From: Actinomadura luzonensis
GTDB taxonomy: Bacteria; Actinomycetota; Actinomycetes; Streptosporangiales; Streptosporangiaceae
Direction of reading: 5' to 3'
DNA length: 64,000 bases
NCBI RefSeq assembly: GCF_022664455.2
Contig: NZ_JAKRKC020000001.1
Location: 930,001 to 994,000, forward strand
The notes beneath the pieces were generated by a model, which did no database searches, was not told the origin of the DNA, and saw nothing but the letters and a program-made list of their open reading frames with translations. Shown here piece after piece: positions 1 through 9,100 of the stretch. Position 1 is the first letter of the stretch. Each line of letters opens with the position of its first letter. The position numbers and the translations under genes were made by a program.

Positions 1-1182
1 TTCCTGGCCTACGCCAGGAACCTCCTGAAGAGCCTGGACGGCAGCCCGTACTACGACGAACTGGTCGAGGAGGGTGAGCAGGTCGCCCAGCGCATCAAGT
101 CGTACAAGGTCTCGGTGGTGACACTGCTCGGCGGGAACCTGGCCCAGGCCGTCGAGGTGTTCTCCCGGGTGAACAGCAAGGGGCAGTCCATGAGCCCCGA
201 CCAGATGGTGTCCGCGCTCACCTACAAGGGGGGCGGGGAGAGCCTGGCCAACAGCATCGCGGCTGTCCTGGACCGGATCGCGGCCGAAGGGTTCGGCGAG
301 ATCAACTCGACGACCGGCTTCCGCGCCGTCCTGGCCGTCGCCGGCGAGGAAGAGGTGACGGGCGCGCACTGGGACGTTCTGGCCCGCCGGATGGAGGGCA
401 AGGTCGCCCAGGCCGTCCAGGACACCGACGTGGCACTCACCCGCGCGGTGGCCTTTCTCCGGGAGCGCGTGGGGGTGCCTCTCGCCCGGCTGATCCCCTA
501 CAACAACCAGCTCATGCTGCTCACCTTGTTCTTCCACCTCCGCCCGGAGCCCTCGCCGGAGCAGGAGGAGGCGCTGATCCGCTGGTTCTGGATCACCTCG
601 TGGGCCGGGCACTTCGCGAGCGTGAACTCCACGACCAGCAGGCAGTCCATCCAGGACATGCGGGCGTTCGCCACCGGGGAGAAGAGGCTGGCCGACTTCG
701 CGGACGGGCAGGGCATGTTCGACTTCGCCGACCAGCGGCCGCGACCGTACCCCGACCGGTTCGATCTGCGCAGCGCGCGGGTCCGCGCCTACCTTCTGTG
801 GGAGCTTCGCGAGTTTCCCGAACGATTCACCGCAGGCGGGAAGCCCTACCTCGCCGTCGAGGCGATCCGCCGGCTTGATTCTGCGGCGTTCCGGAGGATC
901 TCCAACAAGGCGGGCCTGTCCAACGGCTCCAATCCGGCCAACCGCATCGTGCTGGAGGTGACGCCGGGGATGACGGCTCGTTCGTACCTGCTCGACCAGT
1001 CAGGAGAGGGTGAGCTCGGGATAGCCCCCGACGCCTGGATCAGGCTCGGACGCGGCCATGACGAAGCCTTCATCGAGCTGCGTGCAGCTGAGCTGGCCCG
1101 CCGCGAACGGCTCTTCATCGAGTCGATGGGCGCGGTCGCGCCACCGGCGGTCGCGGCCGATACGGAGATCGACACCGAGTAG
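1..1182 (+). CDS. DUF262 domain protein (5' end outside window)
   Basis: The frame is open from the first base of the window to the stop at 1180-1182, so the N-terminus lies upstream. Within the visible 393 residues, the stretch VEVFSRVNSKGQSMSPDQM matches the typical DUF262 (GmrS-like, ParB/sulfiredoxin-fold) signature in which an Asn-x-x-Gly segment is followed by 'spdqm'. DUF262 proteins include the GTP-hydrolysing half of GmrSD type IV restriction enzymes and many stand-alone proteins of unknown role. A GTG at 115 could act as an internal start, but the upstream residues (LLKSLDGSPYYDELVEEGEQ) read as real protein. No DUF1524 HNH nuclease motif is visible in the part present. A restriction role is therefore only a possibility. 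Confidence 0.7.
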   Translation, partial: FLAYARNLLKSLDGSPYYDELVEEGEQVAQRIKSYKVSVVTLLGGNLAQAVEVFSRVNSKGQSMSPDQMVSALTYKGGGESLANSIAAVLDRIAAEGFGEINSTTGFRAVLAVAGEEEVTGAHWDVLARRMEGKVAQAVQDTDVALTRAVAFLRERVGVPLARLIPYNNQLMLLTLFFHLRPEPSPEQEEALIRWFWITSWAGHFASVNSTTSRQSIQDMRAFATGEKRLADFADGQGMFDFADQRPRPYPDRFDLRSARVRAYLLWELREFPERFTAGGKPYLAVEAIRRLDSAAFRRISNKAGLSNGSNPANRIVLEVTPGMTARSYLLDQSGEGELGIAPDAWIRLGRGHDEAFIELRAAELARRERLFIESMGAVAPPAVAADTEIDTE

Positions 1183-1215
1183 GGCCCGGCCCCGGGCCCC
1201 ACTCGGGTAGGTCGA

Positions 1216-2352
1216 TCAGCGGCGGGGGGCCAGGCCGAGCTGGAGGCCCTTGAGGCTGGAGGAGCGCTTGCCGAGGCCGGTGGCGATCTTGCGGAGCTCG
1301 GCCGCGGCGGGCGAGTCAGGGTCGGTGAGGACGAGCGGCTTGCCCTCGTCGCCGCCCTCGCGCAGCCGCATGTCGATCGGGACCTGGCCGAGCAGCGGCA
1401 CCCGGGCGCCCAGGATGCGGGTCAGCGCGTCGGCCACGGTCTGGCCGCCGCCCTCGCCGAAGACGGAGATGCGCTCGTCGCAGTGGGGGCAGGGCAGCCA
1501 GGACATGTTCTCGATGACGCCGGCGATCTGCTGGTGGGTCTGGGCGGCGATGGAGCCGGCTCGCTCGGCCACCTCGGCGGCGGCCATCTGCGGCGTGGTG
1601 ACGACCAGGATCTCGGCGCCCGGCAGCCGCTGGGCGACGGAGATCGCGATGTCGCCGGTGCCGGGCGGCAGGTCGAGCAGCAGGACGTCGAGGTCGCCCC
1701 AGTAGACGTCGGCCAGGAACTGGTGGAGCGCCCGGTCGAGCATCGGCCCGCGCCAGACGACCGGCGTGTTGCCCTCGGGCTTGAACATGCCGACCGAGAT
1801 GACCTTGATGTCGTGGGCCACCGGCGGCATGATCATGTCTTCGACCTTGGTGGGCTTCTCGGCGGCGCCCAGCATGCGCGGGACGCTGTGGCCGTAGATG
1901 TCGGCGTCGACGATGCCGACCTTGAGCCCGCTCGCGGCCATGGCGGCCGCCAGGTTGACCGTGACGGAGGACTTGCCGACCCCGCCCTTGCCGCTCGCCA
2001 CCGCGAGGACGCGGGTCAGCGAGCCCGGCTGGTTGAACGGGATCTCCTTCTCCGGGCCGCGGTCGCCGCGCAGCTTGGTCTGCAGGGTCTTGCGCTGCTC
2101 GGGGCTCATGACGTCGAGCTCGATCTGGACGCCGGTCACGCCTTCGACCTTGGAGACGGCGGTGGTGACGTCGCGCGTGATGGTGTCGCGCATCGGGCAC
2201 CCGGCCACGGTGAGGTAGACGCCCACGCGCACCGCGCCGCCCGGGGCGATCTCGATGCTCTTGACCATGCCGAGGTCCGTGATCGGACGGCGGATCTCGG
2301 GGTCGATGACGGTGGACAGAGCCGCCGTCACCAGTTCCTGGGTAGGTGCCAT
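1216..2352 (-). CDS. mrp: Mrp/NBP35-family iron-sulfur carrier ATPase
   Basis: This 378-residue P-loop ATPase of the Mrp/ApbC family is expected to bind a [4Fe-4S] cluster at a dimer interface and pass it to apo-proteins in the cytoplasm. An N-terminal DUF59 (MIP18-like) domain covers about residues 5-80, with Cys52 in the GCPMRD motif. The deviant Walker A GKGGVGKSS is at 121-129. The cluster-binding CPHC pair is Cys288 and Cys291. It lies downstream of the sigE/htrA/tatB group as in many Actinobacteria, but here MarR, DUF1003, MgtE-like and EamA genes intervene. It is divergent from the MarR gene across about 160 bp. Confidence 0.93.
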   Translation of the reverse strand: MAPTQELVTAALSTVIDPEIRRPITDLGMVKSIEIAPGGAVRVGVYLTVAGCPMRDTITRDVTTAVSKVEGVTGVQIELDVMSPEQRKTLQTKLRGDRGPEKEIPFNQPGSLTRVLAVASGKGGVGKSSVTVNLAAAMAASGLKVGIVDADIYGHSVPRMLGAAEKPTKVEDMIMPPVAHDIKVISVGMFKPEGNTPVVWRGPMLDRALHQFLADVYWGDLDVLLLDLPPGTGDIAISVAQRLPGAEILVVTTPQMAAAEVAERAGSIAAQTHQQIAGVIENMSWLPCPHCDERISVFGEGGGQTVADALTRILGARVPLLGQVPIDMRLREGGDEGKPLVLTDPDSPAAAELRKIATGLGKRSSSLKGLQLGLAPRR

Positions 2353-2512
2353 CGAAGTCTCGGCACGAGGGAGTGCCGTCCCTCCTTTGTCGGTATATGT
2401 GTGACAGGCGCTGGACGCCAGCGAGGATGCCCCTCCATGGTATGAACCGGCGGCCCCGCTGAGTTAATCCGTGCTGTTAGATGTCTGTGCAACAACGTCC
2501 TAAGGTTACTCC

Positions 2513-3004
2513 GTGACTCTTCTGCGCGACGAGGGCCTGACCGCCGAGGAGCTGGCGGTCTGGCGGATGTTGCAGCGCGCCCAGGTGCGCATCACCCGCC
2601 GCCTGGAGGCGGAGCTGCTCGTCGCCCACGATCTGCCCCTGGCCTCGTACGAGGTGCTCATGCAGCTCGCCGAGGCGCCCGGCCGGCGGCTGCGGATGAA
2701 CGACCTGGCCGACCGCGTCCTGCTCTCGCGCAGCGGCCTGACCAGGCTCATCGACCGGCTGCAGCGCGACGGGCTGGTCACCCGCGAGGCGTGCGCCGAC
2801 GACGCCCGCGGCCTGTACGCGGTGCTGACCGACGGCGGCGCGGCCCGGCTCGCCGACGCCACGCCCACCTACCTCCGCGGCATCAGGACGCAGTTCCTCG
2901 ACATGCTGGGCAGCGGCGAGATCGCCCAGATCAGGGCCATGCTCGCGCGCCTCGACGCGCCCGCGCCCGGCGGGTCTAGCGCACCGGGCGGCGCCGCTCC
3001 TTGA
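2513..3004 (+). CDS. MarR-family transcriptional regulator
   Basis: This 163-residue protein has the MarR winged-helix layout. An N-terminal dimerisation helix is followed by the recognition region RMNDLADRVLLSRSGLTRLI and the wing GLVTREACADDARGLYAVLT with the usual conserved Asp-Arg pattern. It starts with GTG at 2513; the only nearby purine-rich sequence is CTAAGG at about 2500. It is divergent from mrp. The intergenic sequence holds an imperfect TTAG...CAACAA element around 2477-2496 that could be an autoregulatory site, but symmetry is weak. The 3' end overlaps the convergent DUF1003 gene by 29 bp. No ligand or target can be read from the sequence. Confidence 0.88.
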   Translation: MTLLRDEGLTAEELAVWRMLQRAQVRITRRLEAELLVAHDLPLASYEVLMQLAEAPGRRLRMNDLADRVLLSRSGLTRLIDRLQRDGLVTREACADDARGLYAVLTDGGAARLADATPTYLRGIRTQFLDMLGSGEIAQIRAMLARLDAPAPGGSSAPGGAAP

Positions 3005-3470
3005 CGTCGGCGTCCTGGAGCTCCTCCAGCAGCCGGCTCAGCTCCGCGCGCAGGTAGTCGCGGGTGGCGACCTCGTTGACGGCCATCCGCAGCCCGGCGA
3101 TCTCGCGCGTGAGGTACTCGATCTCGGCCCGGTTGCGGTCGGCGGCCTCGCGGTCGTGCTCGTACTGGATGCGGTCGCGGTCGTCCTGGCGGTTCTGGGC
3201 CAGCAGGATGAGCGGCGCGGCGTAGCTGGCCTGGAGCGAGAGCATGAGGGTCAGGAAGATGAACGGGTACGGGTCGAACTTCAGCCCGGCCGGCGCGGCT
3301 GTGTTCCAGATCACCCAGACGGCCACGAACACCGTCATGTAGACGATGAACCGGGCCGTGCCGAGGAAGCGCGCGATGCGCTCGGACAGCCGGCCGAACG
3401 CCTCGGGGTCGTAGTGCGGGCGGAGGGTGCGGCGCAGCTCGCGCGGCTGGTCCAGGCGTTCAGCGGTCAC
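2976..3470 (-). CDS. DUF1003 membrane protein
   Basis: This 164-residue protein has two transmembrane helices near residues 38-55 (FIVYMTVFVAVWVIWNTAAP) and 68-90 (YPFIFLTLMLSLQASYAAPL), the latter followed by LLAQNRQDDRDR. That is the hallmark of DUF1003. A charged, probably coiled-coil C-terminal half follows (RIQYEHDREAADRNRAEIEYL). Its start overlaps the 3' end of the MgtE_N/CBS gene by 11 bp, so the two are translationally coupled. This pairing is common in Actinobacteria and suggests a shared role in divalent-cation handling, but the biochemical function of DUF1003 is unknown. Confidence 0.88.
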   Translation of the reverse strand: MTAERLDQPRELRRTLRPHYDPEAFGRLSERIARFLGTARFIVYMTVFVAVWVIWNTAAPAGLKFDPYPFIFLTLMLSLQASYAAPLILLAQNRQDDRDRIQYEHDREAADRNRAEIEYLTREIAGLRMAVNEVATRDYLRAELSRLLEELQDADVKERRRPVR

Positions 3471-4668
3471 GGTCGTCCCTTTCGCGCCAGTCCTCGGGCA
3501 GCAGGTGGTCGAGGACGTCGTCGACGCTCACCGCGCCGACGAGCCTGCCGAGCTCGTCCACGACGGGCGCCGCGACGAGGTTGTAGTTGGCGAGGTACGA
3601 GGTGACCTCGATGAGCGTGAACTCGGGCCGGATCGGGTCGATCGACGGGTCGAGGACCGCGCCGAGCAGCGTGGACGGCGGCTCGCGCAGCAGCCGCTGG
3701 AAGTGCGCCACGCCCAGGTAGGTGCCGGTCGGCGTCTCGGTGGGCGGGCGGGCCACGTACACCTGGGCCGCGACGGCGGGCGTGAGGTCCTGCTGGCGGA
3801 TGTGCGCCAGCGCCTCGGCCACCGTGGACGTCGGCGGCAGGATGACCGGCTCGCTGGTCATGACGCCGCCCGCGCTGTTCTCGGGATAGATGAGCAGCCG
3901 CCGCACCGGGGCGGCCTCCCCGGGCTCCATCAGCGCCAGCAGCTCGGCCGCCTGCTCGTCGGGCAGGTCGTGCAGCAGGTCGGCGGCGTCGTCCGGGCCC
4001 ATCTCCTCCAGGACGTCGGCGGCCCGCTCGGGGTCGAGCGTGCCGAGGATGCCGATCTGGTCGTCGGGCGGCAGCTCCTCCAGCACGTCGGCGAGGCGGT
4101 CGTCGTCGAGCGCGCGGGCGATCTCGACGCGCCGCTTGGGCGGCAGGTGGTGCAGCGCGCTCGCCATGTCGGCGGCGCGCATGGACGCGAACGCCTCGAT
4201 CAGCCCGGCCGCGCCCTGGTCCTGCTGGAGGGTGTCGAAGCCGGTCACCTCGGCCCAGTCGACCACCCGGGGGTCGCGCCGCCTGCGCCGGTAGACGGCG
4301 ACCTTGGTGATCTCCCAGGTGGACGGCTTGATCTCCTCCATGGCGGCGTCGTACACGGTGACGGGCTCGTCGCCGACGCGCACGGTGAGGTCCAGCATCT
4401 CGCCGACGACCAGCGTCTCGGTGGCGCGCTGCTCGAACCTGCGCATGTTGATGCGGCCGGTGAAGACCACGGCCCCGGCCTCGATGCGGCGGACCCGGGT
4501 GATGGGCAGGAAGACGCGGCGGCGCGGCTGCACCTCCACGACCAGGCCGTGGACGTTGGGACGGCGGCCGGCGCGCAGGCCCGCCACGACGTCCCTGACC
4601 CGGCCGATCTGGTCACCGGCCGGGTCGAACACCGGGGTCCCCGGCAGCCGGGCCACGAAGATCCTCAC
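3460..4668 (-). CDS. MgtE N-domain / CBS-domain protein without channel domain
   Basis: This 402-residue cytoplasmic protein is built like the soluble part of the magnesium channel MgtE but has no transmembrane domain. A PRC-barrel-like region is at about residues 10-110. The helical MgtE_N superhelix at about 150-250 contains the repeated 'LpPddaAdlLeel' pattern (DVLEELPPDDQIGILGTLDP). A CBS pair at about 255-395 ends in LVGAVSVDDVLDHLLP. It is probably a Mg2+- or nucleotide-sensing partner for another protein; the coupled DUF1003 membrane protein is the obvious candidate. Calling it a transporter on its own would be wrong. Confidence 0.85.
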   Translation of the reverse strand: MRIFVARLPGTPVFDPAGDQIGRVRDVVAGLRAGRRPNVHGLVVEVQPRRRVFLPITRVRRIEAGAVVFTGRINMRRFEQRATETLVVGEMLDLTVRVGDEPVTVYDAAMEEIKPSTWEITKVAVYRRRRRDPRVVDWAEVTGFDTLQQDQGAAGLIEAFASMRAADMASALHHLPPKRRVEIARALDDDRLADVLEELPPDDQIGILGTLDPERAADVLEEMGPDDAADLLHDLPDEQAAELLALMEPGEAAPVRRLLIYPENSAGGVMTSEPVILPPTSTVAEALAHIRQQDLTPAVAAQVYVARPPTETPTGTYLGVAHFQRLLREPPSTLLGAVLDPSIDPIRPEFTLIEVTSYLANYNLVAAPVVDELGRLVGAVSVDDVLDHLLPEDWRERDDRDR

Positions 4669-4765
4669 GTGGTCAGGCTAACAGCGCCGTTCCGTTGCGC
4701 CAGGTGAGGGCGACATGTCAGTATCGAACCCATTAAACGGTGATTACGGACTTGGTGGGTGCTGG

Positions 4766-5731
4766 ATGAGGTATGCGGGGCTGGCGCTCGCGTTCGTGTC
4801 CTCGTGCTGTTTCGCGTTCTCCGGGCCCATGGCCAAGTACCTCATCGCGGCCGGGCTGGCCCCGATCGAGGCGGTCTGGACGCGGATGGCCGGCGCGGGG
4901 CTGCTGCTGCTCGCCGTGCTGGCCGTGCTGCGGCCGCGGGCGCTGCGCATCCCGCGCTCCCGGCTGCCGTTCTTCGGCCTGTACGCGATCATGGCGGTGG
5001 CCGGGGTGCAGTCGCTCTACTTCGTGGCCATCACCCGGCTGCCGGTCGGGATCGCGCTGCTGCTGGAGTTCATGGCGCCGGTGATGGTGGTGGCCTGGGT
5101 GCGGCTGGTGCGCCGGGTCCGGCTGGCGCCGGCCGCCTACATCGGGGCCGTGGCCGCCGTCGTCGGGCTCGCGATCGTGGTCGAGGCGTGGCAGGGCATG
5201 CGGCTGGACGCGCTCGGGCTGCTGCTCGGCCTGCTGGCCGGCGCCTGCTGCGCGGGCTACTTCATCATGAGCGACAGCTTCGGCGACGACGTGGACCCGC
5301 TCGGGCTCATCGCCTGGGGCATGGCGGGGGCGGCCGTGGTGCTGGTGCCCTTCGCGCGGCCCTGGAACATCCCCTGGAGCGCCTTCACCGCCACCACGAC
5401 GCCCGCCGAGGGCGGGGTGAGCCTGCCGGTGCTGGGGGCGTACCTGTGGATGGTGGTGGTCGCGACGGTGGTGGCGTACATCCTGGGCGTCAACGCCGTG
5501 CGGCGGCTGTCGGCCGCGGTCGGGGCGACGGTCGCGTCGCTGGAGGTCATCGGCGGCGCCGTGGTGGCCTGGGGGCTCGTGGGCGAGACGCTCGGCGTGT
5601 TCCAGATCGTCGGCGGGCTGCTGGTGCTGTCGGGCGCGCTGCTCGCGCAGACCGCGACCGCCTCCGCGCAGCCGGCCCCGCCGCCCGAGGCGGCCCGCGT
5701 CACTCTGGACGGGGTCAGCTCCCGGAGCTGA
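4766..5731 (+). CDS. EamA/DMT-family drug-metabolite exporter
   Basis: This integral membrane protein of about 321 residues has ten predicted helices in two EamA repeats, starting with LALAFVSSCCFAFSGPMAKY and ending with a Pro/Ala-rich cytoplasmic tail. I prefer the ATG at 4766, which begins directly at the first membrane segment and has GGTGGG just upstream. An in-frame ATG at 4715 would add 17 atypical residues but has its own GTGAGG, so it cannot be excluded. EamA proteins usually export amino acids or small metabolites. The conserved Glu-rich final helices (GAVVAWGLVGETLG) are present. The substrate is unknown. Confidence 0.87.
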   Translation: MRYAGLALAFVSSCCFAFSGPMAKYLIAAGLAPIEAVWTRMAGAGLLLLAVLAVLRPRALRIPRSRLPFFGLYAIMAVAGVQSLYFVAITRLPVGIALLLEFMAPVMVVAWVRLVRRVRLAPAAYIGAVAAVVGLAIVVEAWQGMRLDALGLLLGLLAGACCAGYFIMSDSFGDDVDPLGLIAWGMAGAAVVLVPFARPWNIPWSAFTATTTPAEGGVSLPVLGAYLWMVVVATVVAYILGVNAVRRLSAAVGATVASLEVIGGAVVAWGLVGETLGVFQIVGGLLVLSGALLAQTATASAQPAPPPEAARVTLDGVSSRS

Positions 5732-5791
5732 CGGTCAGGCCCCGGGCGTACGCTCGGGCCCCGGGCGGCTGGTCAGGACCCCGGCGGCCGG

Positions 5792-6172
5792 TCAGGACAC
5801 GGGCGTGAGGCGGAGCACGACGGAGTCGCGGGCCCAGCGCTCGGCCAGGTGCTCGGCGTCGCGGGCGTTGAGCCGCTCCTTGGCGAGCGCCGCCACCGCG
5901 CCGGCCTCCCGCGCCTGGTCGACGACCGACACCGCGGCCTCGAACTCGACCAGCCGCGCCCCGTTGTCCTTGCTGCGCAGCGTCACGCGCACCCGGTCGA
6001 GCGCGTCGAGCCCGGGCAGCGCCTGCTCCTCGCCGCCCGTCACGAGATGGATCGCGCCGTCGTGCCAGACGTGCCAGGCCAGCCGGGGCCCGCCGGCGAG
6101 CCCGAGCCACAGGACGCCCGACTTCTTCGCGCCCTCCTCGACGGCCGGCGCCACAAGGGGCTCCACGGCCAT
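5792..6172 (-). CDS. Conserved hypothetical protein coupled to tatB
   Basis: This 126-residue soluble protein begins MAVEPLVAPAVEEGAKKSG. Its start codon shares one base with the tatB stop (TGATG at 6170-6174), so translation is almost certainly coupled. The sequence is a mixed alpha/beta domain with no signal peptide and no membrane helix. I do not recognise a named domain. Small proteins in this position, next to tatB and near mrp, recur in actinomycetes and are annotated only as hypothetical. A longer in-frame reading upstream, through tatB in another frame, is a shadow. Confidence 0.75.
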   Translation of the reverse strand: MAVEPLVAPAVEEGAKKSGVLWLGLAGGPRLAWHVWHDGAIHLVTGGEEQALPGLDALDRVRVTLRSKDNGARLVEFEAAVSVVDQAREAGAVAALAKERLNARDAEHLAERWARDSVVLRLTPVS

Positions 6173-6534
6173 CAGGTGGCCTCGGCGTCGTACGGCGGGA
6201 GCTCGCCGTAGCCCAGCTCGTCCACGACCGGCTCCGGCGTGTACGGAGCCGCGGCGGACTCCAGCTCCTTCGGCTTGTCGTTCCAGGTGTCCTCGAGGTC
6301 GTCGAGGAGGTGCTTGCGGACGAACGTGCGCGGGTTGAGGTCGGCCGGGTCGAAGTTCTGGAACTCCGGCCCCAGCCCCGCCCGCAGGTCCTCGCGCGCG
6401 TTGTTGGCCATCCTGCGCAGGTTGCGCAGCGTGCGGCCGGCCTGCGCCGCGGCCTGAGGCAGCTTGTCGGGGCCGAAGACCAGCAGCGCGAGGACGACCA
6501 GCGCCGCTATCTCCCCCCACCCGAGTCCGAACAC
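6172..6534 (-). CDS. tatB: Sec-independent translocase TatB
   Basis: This 120-residue TatB begins MFGLGWGEIAALVVLALLVF, a single N-terminal membrane helix, followed by the hinge FGPDKLP and an amphipathic helix (AAAQAGRTLRNLRRMANNAR) typical of TatA/B proteins. With TatA and TatC it forms the twin-arginine translocon and acts as substrate receptor. The acidic C-terminal tail is variable in the family. It lies downstream of the htrA-like gene in the same orientation, separated by a hairpin, and is coupled by TGATG overlap to the following hypothetical gene. Confidence 0.93.
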   Translation of the reverse strand: MFGLGWGEIAALVVLALLVFGPDKLPQAAAQAGRTLRNLRRMANNAREDLRAGLGPEFQNFDPADLNPRTFVRKHLLDDLEDTWNDKPKELESAAAPYTPEPVVDELGYGELPPYDAEAT

Positions 6535-6593
6535 CGTGAGCTCCTACCGCAGTCAACGCCTCCGAGGACAACCCCGGCCTATCCACAGACTAA

Positions 6594-6619
6594 GGGCTCC
6601 TGTGCACAGCTAGGAGCCC
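6594..6619 (-). terminator. Hairpin between htrA-like gene and tatB
   Basis: A perfect 8-bp inverted repeat (GGGCTCCT at 6594-6601 and AGGAGCCC at 6612-6619) with a 10-nt loop lies in the 128-bp gap after the htrA-like stop. There is no strong T-run after it on the minus strand, so it is a candidate factor-independent terminator or processing hairpin. Confidence 0.45.
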
Positions 6620-6662
6620 CGCCCGCCTCCCGGGTGCCGCCGCGCCCGCCGGGGAGGGGTGG

Positions 6663-8436
6663 TCAGGACGGCGACGGGGCCGGCTCGTCCTCGGCCACCA
6701 CGGTCAGCGTCGCGGTGCGCTCCTGGCCGGCACGCTGGTACTTGATGGTGATCTTGGCGCCGGGGGCCTTGCTGCGGATCAGCGCGATCAGCTCGTTGCC
6801 GTCCTGGAGCGCCAGGCCGTCCATCTCCAGAATGACGTCACCGGCCCGCAGCCCCGCCTTGTCGGCCGGGCCGCCGGGGGTCACCGGCTGCTGGCCGCCC
6901 ACGCTCGCCGTGGAGATCTTCACGCCCTGCCCGCGGTAGTCCTTCTCCAGCACGATGCCGATCTTCGGGCGCTTGGCCCGACCGGTGCTGATCAGCTCCT
7001 CGGCGACCCGCCGCGTCTGGTTCACCGGGATCGCGAAGCCCAGGCCGATGCTGCCGCTCTGGCTGGTCGTCGACCTGCTCAGGGTGGCGATCGCGGAGTT
7101 GACGCCGACGACCTCGCCGCGCGTGTTCACCAGCGGGCCGCCGGAGTTGCCCGGGTTGATCGCGGCGTCGGTCTGGATCGCGCTGATGTAGGCGGGCTCC
7201 TCGGAGCTGGCGCCGGTGTCGTCGCCCGCGATGACCGGGCGGTTGAGCGAGCTGACGATGCCCGTGGTCACCGTGCCCGTCAGGCCGAGCGGCGAGCCGA
7301 TCGCGATGACCGGGTCGCCCACGACCACCTGGTCGGAGTTGCCGAGCGTGATCTCCGGCGTGCCGAACGTCTCCTCCGGCTTCACCACGGCGAGGTCGGA
7401 GCCGGGGTCGCGGCCGACGATGCGGCCCTTGGTGGTCTTGCGGTTGTTGAACTGGATCTGGATCTCGCCGCCGCCGGCGGCCAGGGAGACCACGTGGTTG
7501 TTGGTCACCACGTAGCCGTTCTTGATCAGGAAGCCGGAGCCGGAGGCGCCCTCGGTGTTGGAGCCGTTGCCGACCTCCAGGGACACCACGCTCGGCAGCA
7601 CCCGCGCGGCCACGCCCGCGATCGAGCCCGGCTCGCGGCTGGCGGCGCCGGTGGGCACCGGGCCGAGGCTGTAGGAGGGATCGGTGCCGCCGGAGGCGGC
7701 GGGCCTGGTCAGCAGGTACGTGCCGACGCTGCCGAGCCCCGAGGCGACCAGGGCGACGGCCAGCGCGATCGCGATCAGCGCGCCGGTGCCGGGACCGCGG
7801 CGCGGTCCGGCCGCGGCGGTGGCGCCGGGGGCGGCGGGCCCAGCCCGCGCCCATGCCGAGCGCTTGGTGGGGCGGCGGCGGAGGCGGCGTGCCCCCTCCC
7901 CCGTACGGCGGGCCGCCCATGGGCCCGCCCGGCCCGCCGGACCCCTGACCGCCGGGGGCGCCGAACGTCGGTCCGGTCATCGTGTCGCCGAACCCGGCGT
8001 CGCCGTACCGGCTGCCGCCGAACGGGTTGTCACCATACGGGTTGTCACCGCGCGAGCTGTCCCCGGCGTCCCCGTAGGGCGACGGGCCGCCGTCGGGCCT
8101 GCCGAACATGGGGCTCTCGTACTGGCGGGTGCCGTTGTCGGGCTGGACGGGTCCGTAAGAGGGCCGCGGCGGGTTCTCCTCCGGCGAGGAGGCGGCGCGC
8201 GCCCCGTAAGGGGACTCGTACGGGGACTCGTACGGGGACCCGTACGGCGGCGGCCCCGCCGGCTCGGCGGACCGGCCGGACGGGTCGCCCCAGGAGGTGC
8301 CGCCGAAGGAGGCGGGCGGCTCAGGCCGGCCGCCCGGCGCCTCTGCCGGGTGGTCGGCGGGCAGGAACTCCGGCCGCCCCTGTGACTCGGGGTAGTCCGA
8401 CGGCGTGCGTCCTTCGTTGGGGCGCTCGTCGGTCAT
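6663..8436 (-). CDS. HtrA/DegP-like membrane-anchored serine protease, split by apparent +1 frameshift
   Basis: The 5' part (8436 to about 7880) encodes a long Gly/Pro/Tyr-rich cytoplasmic region with repeated PYGD/PYES motifs ending GGGGTPPPPPP. The 3' part is in another frame. It reads through TKRSAWARAG, a membrane helix (ALIAIALAVALVASGLGS), then a trypsin-like domain with His in TNNHVVS, Asp in GSDLAVV and Ser in NPGNSGGPL, and a PDZ domain ending near 6670. Joining them requires skipping one base around 7865-7905. No start codon precedes the helix in the protease frame; the first is a GTG at 7658, which would lose the membrane anchor. Placement after the sigma/anti-sigma pair indicates envelope-stress proteolysis, as for HtrA in the SigE regulon of other Actinobacteria. 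Confidence 0.85.
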
Positions 8437-8577
8437 CTACGTCTCACCACTCCTTGGCTCGGCCGCCGCAATCGTCGCTTCTGCGGCATACGAGGGTTAT
8501 AAGGACCCGAACCCAGATCGTATGCCCCTGCCGTGCGCGGCTACGCCAACCTCGGCCATCTCCGGCATATCAGGACG

Positions 8578-9099
8578 TCACGGAGTGGCCACCGACGGAG
8601 CGCCCGTCGGCGAGTGCTGGATTTTGTACAGCTCCACGGGCGGCGTGGAGGTGTCCTGGCCCGCGCCGGACACGGCGAAGAACGTGCCGAGCGCCACGGC
8701 GGCCGAGACCACGCTCACCGCGACGTAGGCCGTGCGCCGCCTACCGCCACGGCCGGGGCCCGAACCCCCGCCAGTGGCGTCCCTGCGCGGCCGGTTGTCC
8801 AGCGGGGCGATGCTGTGCGGGCCCGGGATGGGCACACCCCCGAAGGTACGGGAAGGGAAAGGGCGCTCCCTCGGCGGCAGCGGCCCGCCCGGCTCCGCCA
8901 TGCGGAGCAGGGACATCGTGAGGTCGGCGGGCATCGCCGGCCCGTCGAGCGAGCGCAGGCGCGACTTCAGCGCGCGCACCGACTCGACCTCTGCCCTGCA
9001 GTCAGCACAGAAGGTCAGGTGGGCCAGCGCACGCTCGCGCTCATGGTGGCTGAGCTCTCCGTCGACCAGCGCCGAGACGCGTTCTCCAAGATGAGCCAT
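8578..9099 (-). CDS. Zinc-binding anti-sigma factor (ZAS/zf-HC2)
   Basis: This 173-residue anti-sigma factor has the zinc-coordinating motif HLTFCADC, preceded by the conserved 'VSALVDGELsHHERERALAH' helix. A single membrane helix follows (TAYVAVSVVSAAVALGTFFA), then a short external tail. The ATG at 9099 has GGGAGGAAG at good spacing; an upstream in-frame start at 9117 would overlap the sigma gene and lacks such a site. It follows the sigma gene after a single base, as expected for a cognate pair that sequesters sigma at the membrane (RseA/CseE type). The htrA-like target gene lies just downstream. Confidence 0.9.
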   Translation of the reverse strand: MAHLGERVSALVDGELSHHERERALAHLTFCADCRAEVESVRALKSRLRSLDGPAMPADLTMSLLRMAEPGGPLPPRERPFPSRTFGGVPIPGPHSIAPLDNRPRRDATGGGSGPGRGGRRRTAYVAVSVVSAAVALGTFFAVSGAGQDTSTPPVELYKIQHSPTGAPSVATP

Positions 9100-9100
9100 G

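Noticed and set aside
3460..4668. MgtE magnesium channel
   Set aside because: The C-terminal five-helix channel domain is absent; the protein is entirely soluble.
6580..6590. DnaA-box-like TATCCACAG as replication origin
   Set aside because: Only one isolated match, with no cluster of boxes, no AT-rich region and no dnaA/dnaN nearby.
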